DNA of 54,889 nt from Solirubrobacterales bacterium (GTDB taxonomy: Bacteria; Actinomycetota; Thermoleophilia; Solirubrobacterales; 70-9), in assembly GCA_025450195.1 (NCBI GenBank), contig JANWHW010000006.1, forward strand, positions 1 to 54,889. Reading direction: 5' to 3'. Every line of letters starts with the position of its first letter. Positions within the stretch are counted from its first letter, which is position 1. Below are positions 34,491 through 40,982 of the stretch, piece by piece. The notes below the pieces were generated by a model that had not been told where the DNA came from, did no database searches, and saw nothing but the letters and a program-made list of their open reading frames with translations. Position numbers and translations under genes: made by a program.

Positions 34491-34988
34491 ATGGCAAGCG
34501 ATTCGTCGTCATCGTCGGGAAGAGAGGAGAACGAGGGGGAACGCCTCGATCGCAATCTCAGCGAGCTGCTGCAGGAGCTGCGGGTCGCCCTGCCCGGCGT
34601 TCAGGTGCTTTTCGCCTTCCTGCTGGCGGTGCCGTTCCAGCAGGGCTTCACGAAGATCACGCCCTTTCAGGAGAAGACCTACTTCGTGACTTTGCTGCTG
34701 ACCGCGCTCTCGGCGGCGCTACTGATCTCGCCCTCGTCCTACCACCGGCTGACCTTCCGCATGCAGCAGAAGGAGCACCTGGTCTTCCTCGCCAACAAGT
34801 TTGCGATCGCCGGCCTCGGGTGTCTGGCGCTGGCGATGACCGGCGCGATCATGCTCGTCAGCGATGTGCTCTTCGGCAAGGCGGCGACGATCGTCACCGG
34901 CGCCTGCTCCCTCGCCGTCTTCATCCTGCTCTGGTATGCGCTGCCGCTGCAGCGGCGATTCAGCTCGGAGAAGCCGGGACCCGATTAG
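34491..34988 (+). CDS. DUF6328 family membrane protein
   Basis: A 165-residue membrane protein. The N-terminal 20 residues are Ser/Glu-rich and cytosolic (SDSSSSSGREENEGERLDRNL), followed by the family hallmark LSELLQELRVALPGVQVLFAFLLAVPFQQGF. Four helices are predicted. YHRLTFRMQQKEHLVFLANKFAIAG is the second conserved block. The family is widespread in actinobacteria and of unknown function. The 3' end overlaps the convergent HD-domain gene by 29 bp. Confidence 0.83.
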   Translation: MASDSSSSSGREENEGERLDRNLSELLQELRVALPGVQVLFAFLLAVPFQQGFTKITPFQEKTYFVTLLLTALSAALLISPSSYHRLTFRMQQKEHLVFLANKFAIAGLGCLALAMTGAIMLVSDVLFGKAATIVTGACSLAVFILLWYALPLQRRFSSEKPGPD

Positions 34989-35577
34989 CTCGTAGCTCGT
35001 GCAGCTTGGCGAGCTCGGCCTCGAAGTCGTCGAGGAAGGGGAGCTCGGGTGCCTCGCGCCGCAGCATCTCGAGGTCGGATGCCCAGATCCTTTCCTTGAC
35101 GTTCAGTGGTGCCTTGAATTCCTCACCTGCCCGCTCGCCTTCGCTGGCGTAGGCGCGACGCAGAGCGCGGATGTTCGAGAGCTTGTCGACCCCGTAGATG
35201 GCCAGGGCATTGCCGCCGGCCTTCGCAACGCGGCCTCTGTGCTCTTCCTTGCGGCGTTCGTAGGGCTCGACCTCTTCGTCGTCGGTCAGCGTCTCGACTA
35301 GCTCTGCCACCGATTCGCCGAAGCGCTTCGCCACGTCGTCGACACTCAGCTCGCTCTTCTCGACGACGTCGTGCAGCAGCGCCGCCGTCAGCACTGTCCC
35401 GTCATAGCCATGTTCTGACAGCAACTCGCTGACCGCCACAGGATGGTCGATGTACGGCATCCCTCCGCTGCCACTGCGAATCTGGCCGGCGTGGGCCTCG
35501 CGCGCCACTTCAAGTGCTTCGCGGACCGGCTTCGACCGGCCTGCCGCGGCGTCGATCCTTAAGTGCTCAGGCAGCAT
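34960..35577 (-). CDS. HD-domain phosphohydrolase, SpoT/MESH1-like
   Basis: A 205-residue helical hydrolase with the Mn-binding HD core: REAHAGQIRSGSGGMPYIDHPVAVSELL, ALLHDVVEKSELSVDDV, and YGVDKLSNIRALRRAY. These match the ppGpp hydrolase domain of SpoT and the small alarmone hydrolases, where the motif is HDxxED; here it is HDVVEK, so the acidic residue following Glu is changed to Lys. It could cut (p)ppGpp or another nucleotide. No synthetase domain is fused or adjacent. The C-terminus is Glu-rich. Confidence 0.78.
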   Translation of the reverse strand: MLPEHLRIDAAAGRSKPVREALEVAREAHAGQIRSGSGGMPYIDHPVAVSELLSEHGYDGTVLTAALLHDVVEKSELSVDDVAKRFGESVAELVETLTDDEEVEPYERRKEEHRGRVAKAGGNALAIYGVDKLSNIRALRRAYASEGERAGEEFKAPLNVKERIWASDLEMLRREAPELPFLDDFEAELAKLHELRANRVPASPS

Positions 35578-35610
35578 GTCGGCCTCAGCGTAGCGGGTCG
35601 GTAGTGAGCC

Positions 35611-36492
35611 TCAGGTCGCCTTGGCGGTGGCCGGGACGCGCACCGGCAGCTCATAGGTGGAGCCCTCGGAGCCAAGCTCGACTGCCTCTGCCTTGCCGCC
35701 GAGCTCAACCCAGTGCTTCCGTGCTTCAACACCGAGCCGGTCGAGGCGCTCGTCGGAGTGCAATGGGTCGTGATGGAAGAGGACGGTGCGCTCGGCACCG
35801 CTGCGGCGGGCGAAGGAAAGAGCATGGGAGAGCGAGGAGTGCCCCCAGCCGATGTGGTCGGGGTACTCGTCGTCGGCGTACTGGCCATCGTGAATCAACA
35901 GGGAGGCGTCGCGGGCAAGGGCAAATCCCGAGATCCAGTCCTCCTCCAGCGCGTCGATGTCGGCGCCGAGCGCCGGCTCGTGGTCGGGGATGTAGGCGAG
36001 CGAGCTTTCGCCATCGTCGATTCGATAGCCGAGGGTGGGGCCACGGTGTGCGACCGAGGCCGCACGGATCCGCGCCGGGCCGATCTCCCACTCGGTCTCG
36101 GGGGTATGGCGGAAGGAGACGTCACAGGGCAGCTCGCGTACCTCGACCGGCGAGAGTGGAGCCGAGATGTAGCGGGCTATCCGGTCGCGCAGAGAGGCCT
36201 CGGGCGAGGCGGGGCCCCAGATCACGATCTCAGTCTGCGCTCGGAATGCGGGGGCGAAGAAGACGAGGCCCTGGATGTGATCCAGGTGGAGGTGGGTGAG
36301 GAGGATGTGAAGCCGGGTTAGCTCGGGCGGCAGCGAGATGCCGAGGTTTCGGATGCCGGTGCCGGCGTCGAGGGCCAGCAGCGAGCCGTCCGAAAGCGTG
36401 ATGCCCACACAAGAGGTATTGCCGCCGTAGCGGATCGTTTCCGGCCCGGGGGAGGGGACCGAACCGCGCGTTCCCCAGAGCTTCACCCTCAT
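35611..36492 (-). CDS. MBL-fold metallo-hydrolase
   Basis: A 293-residue metallo-beta-lactamase-fold protein. It starts at ATG 36492 (RVKLWGTRGSVPSPGPETIRYGGNTSC), with GGGGGAG upstream, and overlaps the PAS gene stop by ATGA. The metal motif is LLTHLHLDHIQGL; later ligands include AYIPDH and the His of FHHDPLHSDERLD. This branch is the phosphodiesterase/phosphohydrolase group (PhnP- and cyclic-nucleotide phosphodiesterase-like), frequently linked with PAS or response-regulator domains. With a CRP-like site upstream of the operon, cyclic nucleotide turnover is a reasonable guess, not shown. Confidence 0.84.
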   Translation of the reverse strand: MRVKLWGTRGSVPSPGPETIRYGGNTSCVGITLSDGSLLALDAGTGIRNLGISLPPELTRLHILLTHLHLDHIQGLVFFAPAFRAQTEIVIWGPASPEASLRDRIARYISAPLSPVEVRELPCDVSFRHTPETEWEIGPARIRAASVAHRGPTLGYRIDDGESSLAYIPDHEPALGADIDALEEDWISGFALARDASLLIHDGQYADDEYPDHIGWGHSSLSHALSFARRSGAERTVLFHHDPLHSDERLDRLGVEARKHWVELGGKAEAVELGSEGSTYELPVRVPATAKAT

Positions 36493-36905
36493 CGGTGAGC
36501 TCCCCCGTTGGAGGACGCCGGCCAGAAGACTGCGATCGCACCGCGAGAGCCGTGTGCGGTGAGGATTGGGAACGCCGAGGCTTCCACCATTTGAAGCGAG
36601 CCGCTGGCGGAGCGGATTTTGAAGTTTGCGTGGGCGGGCCGGTCGTTGCGGACCGCGACGACGAGCGGCAGCTCGTCGTAGGGGATTGGCTTGCCGTCGG
36701 CATCCAAGGGGCCGAACAGCGAGCCCCATTCCTCCGGGCCCACCGTGCCCAGCTCCTCGAACCGCTTGCCCAACAGCATCCCGGCAGCCTCGTTGTAGAA
36801 GATCAAGACGCCGCCCTCATCGACCAGGAAGGCCGGCGTCGAGAGCGCCGACATCAGGTTGCGAGCAAGGATCAGCTCCAGGGGCCTTTGCGACACAGAT
36901 GACAC
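36489..36905 (-). CDS. PAS-domain protein
   Basis: A 138-residue single PAS domain. The N-terminal helix RPLELILARNLMSALSTPAFLVDEGGVLIFYNEAAGMLLG and the C-terminal strands HANFKIRSASGSLQMVEASAFPI are clear. No effector domain is attached, so it probably acts by partnering the MBL protein encoded immediately downstream (ATGA overlap). The ligand is unknown. The preceding 222-bp gap holds a CRP-like palindrome and a hairpin, so the pair is likely regulated together. Confidence 0.85.
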   Translation of the reverse strand: MSSVSQRPLELILARNLMSALSTPAFLVDEGGVLIFYNEAAGMLLGKRFEELGTVGPEEWGSLFGPLDADGKPIPYDELPLVVAVRNDRPAHANFKIRSASGSLQMVEASAFPILTAHGSRGAIAVFWPASSNGGAHR

Positions 36906-36997
36906 TTTAGATAGTTGGGATCGTCACAGCCATTGGCTGGGCAGTTCGCTCCGGCAGCAAACCCAGACGCAAACCGTCCTGCCTTTTCCCCTGCTAC

Positions 36998-37017
36998 TGC
37001 GTGAAATGCATCACGCA
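36998..37017. promoter_or_regulatory. CRP/FNR-like palindromic site
   Basis: TGCGTGA-AATGCA-TCACGCA is a perfect 7-bp inverted repeat whose core GTGA-N6-TCAC matches the CRP-family consensus. It lies 93 bp upstream of the PAS gene start on the minus strand, in a promoter region. Position near -60 or beyond would suit activation. Binding by a cAMP-responsive regulator is inferred from the motif alone. Confidence 0.6.
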
Positions 37018-37033
37018 AGCCATTTGCCCCAAC

Positions 37034-37053
37034 TTCATCGCTGTGGCGATGAA
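37034..37053. other. Short perfect hairpin near the CRP-like site
   Basis: TTCATCGC pairs with GCGATGAA around a TGTG loop. It lies 17 bp from the CRP-like palindrome, upstream of the PAS/MBL pair and 75 bp beyond the DUF5679 stop on the minus strand. There is no following T run on either strand, so a terminator for DUF5679 is possible but weak; an operator is equally possible. Confidence 0.4.
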
Positions 37054-37127
37054 TCCACTATCGCTGGAGCTGGAGTGTGGTGACGGCGCCCCCGACGACG
37101 CCGCCCCCTTGCCTTCGCTAAAGCTTC

Positions 37128-37271
37128 CTAGAGTTTGCCGATCTTGAAGATCTTGGTGCCGCAGTCGGGGCACACGCCCTGGATCGCCGGACGACCATTT
37201 TTCATGGTCACCTGCTGGGGTTCTTTGATCTCGACCTTCTTTCGCTCTTTAACGCAGTAGCCCTCAGGCAT
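37128..37271 (-). CDS. DUF5679 zinc-ribbon protein (47 residues)
   Basis: A short gene with a strong AAAGGAGG 8 nt before its ATG. The protein begins PEGYCVKERKKVEIKEPQQV, continues TMKNGRPAIQGVCPDCGTKIF and ends KIGKL. The CPDCG knuckle and Cys6 are left; the second Cys expected at YCVKC is Glu here, so the zinc site has three visible cysteines. Relatives are small proteins of unknown role common in actinobacteria and archaea, usually single genes. Lys-rich character suggests nucleic-acid contact (inference). Confidence 0.87.
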   Translation of the reverse strand: MPEGYCVKERKKVEIKEPQQVTMKNGRPAIQGVCPDCGTKIFKIGKL

Positions 37272-37396
37272 CAGGGGGCCTCCTTTCGCTGCCGATATCG
37301 GCAAGCTCGCGCCTAATGCGCGAGGTGGGATTGGAGCGAATGTAACGGGGGCAGGGGACGAAAACGGGAATCAATGTGCGATTAAGCACAAGGTTG

Positions 37397-37852
37397 CTAT
37401 CCCGAGGGCTTGCCCTGCTTTTCGGTTTCCTCGGCTGACTCGACTTGTCCAGGCGCCTTTTCGCCGACGGTGTCTGCCGCGCCGCTGCCACCGTCACTCG
37501 CCTCGGGAGCATTGCCAGTGCCAGTGGCACCGCTGTCCTTGCTCTCGCCCGCTGACGCTTCGTCTTCGGCTTGAAGCGCCTGCATCTGGGCTTGGAGGGC
37601 CTTCAGTTCGGCTTCGAGGCCGGCAACCTCGCTTCCGGTGGGAGCTGCGTTGCCGGCTTGGCTTTTAAGTTCGTCTTGGAGTGTCTGGACGTCACTCTTG
37701 CTCACGACGTCGTCGCGGGTGTCGATGGCCAGGTAGATCGCCGCGCCTGCCCCCCCGATGGCGATTGTCGCCAGGACGAGGAAGACACGCGTGCGCATGC
37801 CGAGCTTGTGCTCCACCTCGGCGATCCATGCCCGCAGCCCGTCGAGTGGCAT
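37397..37852 (-). CDS. Membrane-anchored coiled-coil protein, hypothetical
   Basis: A 151-residue protein with one transmembrane helix (FLVLATIAIGGAGAAIYLAI, about 24-43) preceded by a basic N-terminus. Outside this is a coiled coil (about 53-95: SDVQTLQDELKSQ, then EVAGLEAELKALQAQMQALQ) and an acidic Gly/Ser/Glu-rich disordered tail. No domain is recognised; a scaffold or stress-responsive role would be guesswork. Start ATG at 37852 lies 96 bp from the divergent thiolase gene. Confidence 0.72.
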   Translation of the reverse strand: MPLDGLRAWIAEVEHKLGMRTRVFLVLATIAIGGAGAAIYLAIDTRDDVVSKSDVQTLQDELKSQAGNAAPTGSEVAGLEAELKALQAQMQALQAEDEASAGESKDSGATGTGNAPEASDGGSGAADTVGEKAPGQVESAEETEKQGKPSG

Positions 37853-37947
37853 GTACTTAACCTAGTAGACGGGGCCGCCTGTGGGCCGCGTCAACTACTC
37901 TGCCAGCCCCTAGACCGCATTCCCGAGACCCCAAGGAGAAGCCCAGC

Positions 37948-39108
37948 ATGCCCGAAGCAGTGATCGTCGATACCGTCCGCACGCCTATCGGCCGCGCCTT
38001 CAAAGGCTCGCTGGCGCAGCTGCGACCCGACGAGATGGGCGCCTACGTGGTCGACCAGCTGCTCGAGCGCAACCCGGATGTCGACCCCGCCTCGATCGAG
38101 GACCTCTTCTGCGGTTGCGGCATGCCCCAGGGCCTACAGGCCTTCAACATCGGCAGGATCATCTCCCTCCTCTCTGAGAAGCTGCCCCAGACGGTCAACG
38201 GCGTGACGATCTCCCGCTACTGCTCCTCCAGCCTCGATGCGATCCGCCACGCCGGCAACGCGATCAAGGCCGGCGAGGGCGATGTCTACATAGCCGCGGG
38301 GGTTGAGTGGGTGAGCCGCTACAACGAGCGCACCGAGCCCGCCGGCGCGGCCGACCAGAACCCCAACCTGCAGGGCAACGACGGCCAGCCCAACGCCTAC
38401 ATCGAAATGGGCGCCACCGCGGTCAACGTCGCCAATCACTATGAGGTGAGCCGCGCCGACATGGACAAGTTCGCGCAGCGCTCCCAGGAGCTGGCGGTCA
38501 GGTCTCAGGAGGACGGCTTCTTCGACCGCGAGATCGTTTCGGTGACACTGCCCGACGGCACCGAGGTCGCCAAAGACGATGGCCCACGCGCCTCCTCGAC
38601 TCTGGAGAAGCTCTCCGAACTGCCCGAGGCATTCGGGGGCGGCGGGGTCACCGCCGGCAATTCCTGCCCGCTCAACGACGGCGCCGCCGCGGTGCTGCTG
38701 ATGAGCGACACCAAGGCCAAGGAGCTCGGCCTGACGCCGCGTGCCCGCATCGTCACCGCTGCCACTTGGGGCAACGAGCCCGAGTACATGGGCGTTGCCC
38801 CGATCGGCGCGATCAAGAAGGCGCTGGACCGGGCGGGAATGACGATCGATGACGTCGGCGCCGTCGAGCTGAACGAGGCCTTCGCCGCCCAGGTGATCCC
38901 AATCATGGACGAGTGCGACATCCCGCTGGAGAAGCTCAACACGCACGGCGGGGCAATCGCCCTCGGTCACCCGTTCGGAATGACCGGCGCCCGCATCATG
39001 GGCACTCTGCTCAACGTGCTGGAGACCGATGACCACCAGGTTGGCCTGGAGACCATGTGCGTGGCCGGCGGTCAGGGCAAGGCGATGATCGTCGAGCGCA
39101 TGAACTGA
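37948..39108 (+). CDS. Acetyl-CoA C-acyltransferase (thiolase)
   Basis: A 386-residue thiolase of the beta-oxidation type, cleaving 3-ketoacyl-CoA. The active Cys lies in TISRYCSSSLDAIRHAGN, the His in GGAIALGHPFGMTGARI, and the second Cys in MCVAGGQGKAMIVE. AAGGAG precedes the ATG by 9 nt. It is followed by a perfect hairpin and then by an enoyl-CoA hydratase homologue, so the genes may share a promoter with attenuated downstream expression. fadA-like; physiological direction cannot be told. Confidence 0.94.
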   Translation: MPEAVIVDTVRTPIGRAFKGSLAQLRPDEMGAYVVDQLLERNPDVDPASIEDLFCGCGMPQGLQAFNIGRIISLLSEKLPQTVNGVTISRYCSSSLDAIRHAGNAIKAGEGDVYIAAGVEWVSRYNERTEPAGAADQNPNLQGNDGQPNAYIEMGATAVNVANHYEVSRADMDKFAQRSQELAVRSQEDGFFDREIVSVTLPDGTEVAKDDGPRASSTLEKLSELPEAFGGGGVTAGNSCPLNDGAAAVLLMSDTKAKELGLTPRARIVTAATWGNEPEYMGVAPIGAIKKALDRAGMTIDDVGAVELNEAFAAQVIPIMDECDIPLEKLNTHGGAIALGHPFGMTGARIMGTLLNVLETDDHQVGLETMCVAGGQGKAMIVERMN

Positions 39109-39123
39109 GGGGAGGCGAGTGAG

Positions 39124-39153
39124 CAGTTGATGACCCTATAAGGTCATCAACTG
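39124..39153 (+). terminator. Perfect 12-bp hairpin between thiolase and enoyl-CoA hydratase genes
   Basis: CAGTTGATGACC and GGTCATCAACTG form a perfect stem around the loop CTATAA. There is no U tract, and the downstream gene begins 8 bp later on the same strand. It could be a weak or Rho-independent-like attenuator, an RNA-processing site, or a structure that limits translation of the hydratase. The AT content of the stem is higher than that of the surrounding DNA. Confidence 0.55.
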
Positions 39154-39161
39154 TCAACTCG

Positions 39162-40085
39162 ATGCTCGAGATGGACTTGGCGACTCTCACCTACGAAACC
39201 GGCGATCGAGTTGCGCGGATCACGCTGAACCGGCCGGAGCGGGGCAACGGGATCACGCCGCAGATGCCGCGGGAGATCGCGGACTGCGTGGAGCGAGCCA
39301 ACCTCGACCCTGAGGTCCACGTCATTGCCCTGGCTGGGAACGGCACCGGTTTTTGTGGGGGCTACGACCTGGTTGCCTCCGCCGAGGGGGATGTGAGCGA
39401 GCTCGGCGGCGCGGAGGCACCGCCCGGCTCGCCGCTCGACCCGGCTGTGATCGGCGCCAACCACATGCCGGAGTCCAACTGGGACCCGGTTACCGACTTC
39501 CAGTTCATGTGGCGCAACGTGCGTGGCTTCATGAGCCTCTTCCATTCGGAGAAGCCGGTGCTCTGCAAGGTGCACGGCTACTGCGTGGCCGGCGGCACCG
39601 ACATGGCGCTCTGCTCGGACCTGTTGGTGGTCGCCTCCGATGCCAAGATCGGCTATCCACCGGCCCGCGTCTGGGGCTCGCCGACCACAGCGCTGTGGTC
39701 GGCACGAGTTGGTCCGATGCGGGCGAAGCGGCTATTGCTGACCGGCGATTCCTTGACCGGTGAGCAGGCGGCTGAGTGGGGCTTGGCGACCGAGGCGGCG
39801 CCCGCCGAGCAGCTGGACGAGCGCTTCGAGTCGTTGCTGGAGCGGGTCGCACGGCTGCCAATCAACCAGTTGGTGATGATGAAGATGCTGGTCAACCAGA
39901 GCCTCTACGCGCAGGGCCTGCACCAGACCCAGCTGCTCGGCACCTTCTTCGACGGGATCGCTCGCCATACCGAGGAGGGGCACGGCTTCGTCCGCCGCGC
40001 CGCCGAGTCCGGCTTCAAAGAGGCGGTCCGCGATCGCGATGAGCCATTCGGCGACCACGGGTTGCGCGGCTTCGGCGTGGAGTAG
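39162..40085 (+). CDS. Enoyl-CoA hydratase/isomerase family protein
   Basis: A 307-residue crotonase-fold protein. Oxyanion-hole sequences are IALAGNGTGFCGGYDL and HGYCVAGGTDMALCSDLL. The stretch of about 35 residues between them (DVSELGGAEAPPGSPLDPAV through NWDPVTDFQFMWR) is longer than in canonical hydratases, and the catalytic Glu positions are not obvious: VWGSPTTALWSARVG replaces the usual PE motif. It may therefore be an isomerase, hydrolase or non-hydratase crotonase. Start could also be the ATG at 39171. Confidence 0.86.
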   Translation: MLEMDLATLTYETGDRVARITLNRPERGNGITPQMPREIADCVERANLDPEVHVIALAGNGTGFCGGYDLVASAEGDVSELGGAEAPPGSPLDPAVIGANHMPESNWDPVTDFQFMWRNVRGFMSLFHSEKPVLCKVHGYCVAGGTDMALCSDLLVVASDAKIGYPPARVWGSPTTALWSARVGPMRAKRLLLTGDSLTGEQAAEWGLATEAAPAEQLDERFESLLERVARLPINQLVMMKMLVNQSLYAQGLHQTQLLGTFFDGIARHTEEGHGFVRRAAESGFKEAVRDRDEPFGDHGLRGFGVE

Positions 40086-40098
40086 GGTCCGCCCCTCA

Positions 40099-40581
40099 AT
40101 GAGCAGGGAGTCGTCAAGCGGGGGATCGGTGAGCGACGTGCCGCCACCCAGCTCACCGGTGACGCCAGAGAACGTTCGCGCCTTTCTGCCGGGGAGCTTT
40201 CCCGGCGATCTGGCGATTGAGCCCCTTGAGATCGAGGACTCCTTTGCCAAGGGCAGGATCGTCGTCGACAAGCGCCATCTTCATCCTGGCGGCTACGTGC
40301 ACGGCGGGGTCTGGACGGCGCTTGGCGACACCGTCGCCGCCTGGGCGACCTTTCGCAGCATTCCTCCGGGCCACAACTTCACGACGATCGAGCTGAAGCT
40401 GAACGTCTTCACCGCCGGCCTGCTCGACGACGAGATCGTCGCGGTCGCCGAGCCGCTCCATGTCGGCAAGAGCACCGTTGTGATCGAGGTAAAGATCGAG
40501 CGCCGCCGCGATGGCAGGGAGCCGCGCCTCGCCGCGAACATGATCGTCTCCCAGTTCGTCTTGCCGCCCCAGTCGAGCTAG
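40099..40581 (+). CDS. PaaI-family thioesterase (hotdog fold)
   Basis: A 160-residue hotdog-fold acyl-CoA thioesterase. The signature LHPGGYVHGGVWTALGDTVAAWATF, followed by FTTIELKLNVFTAG and GKSTVVIEVKIERRRDGREPRLAANM, is of PaaI/YdiI type. Start is set at ATG 40099, with GTG at 40129 as an alternative that removes a Ser/Pro-rich leader. It probably hydrolyses an aromatic or medium-chain acyl-CoA that accumulates in the pathway of the two preceding genes. Confidence 0.86.
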   Translation: MSRESSSGGSVSDVPPPSSPVTPENVRAFLPGSFPGDLAIEPLEIEDSFAKGRIVVDKRHLHPGGYVHGGVWTALGDTVAAWATFRSIPPGHNFTTIELKLNVFTAGLLDDEIVAVAEPLHVGKSTVVIEVKIERRRDGREPRLAANMIVSQFVLPPQSS

Positions 40582-40982
40582 TGGTGCGCTCCGATAGCTC
40601 GACCCCGCCCGGATTCTGATCCGGCACCACGGTCAGCGGCGAACTCTCCGACAGGACGCGCCCGCGCAGCACGGCCAAGGGGTGTGTTGCGCGGGCGCGA
40701 CGCATGACTCTCCGCCAGGGAGAGCGGAGAGTCTGTGTCGGGGGCGAACGCCTCATCGAAGTGACCCGTGGAGAGCGGGTAACCGCCGGCATGGGAGAGA
40801 GGGATGCCGCACAAGGTCGTTGCCATGGCATAAAAGCTAGGCACGAGCGAGCCTGTCCCGTATGGCCTTGGGTCGAAAATCAGGGCCCCCAACATGGACA
40901 GCGGGCGAACCGCTACCGAGCGTTCAGCGGAGAAATCCCCTCGATCGGGGCATCCAGCGCCGATCCGGACCTGCAGTTGCGG
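40582..40982. other. Intergenic region without a supported gene
   Basis: About 400 bp between the thioesterase stop and the P-type ATPase stop (convergent). A minus-strand frame of about 105 codons ends within the thioesterase stop codon region but has no protein-like composition (Arg/Gly/Ser/Pro-rich) and no ribosome-binding site. I see no tRNA, repeat or terminator hairpin of note. Confidence 0.6.

Noticed and set aside
40578-40895. 105-codon minus-strand frame in the 400-bp gap before the P-type ATPase end
   Set aside because: No ribosome-binding site, low-complexity composition and no recognisable fold, so not reported as a gene.
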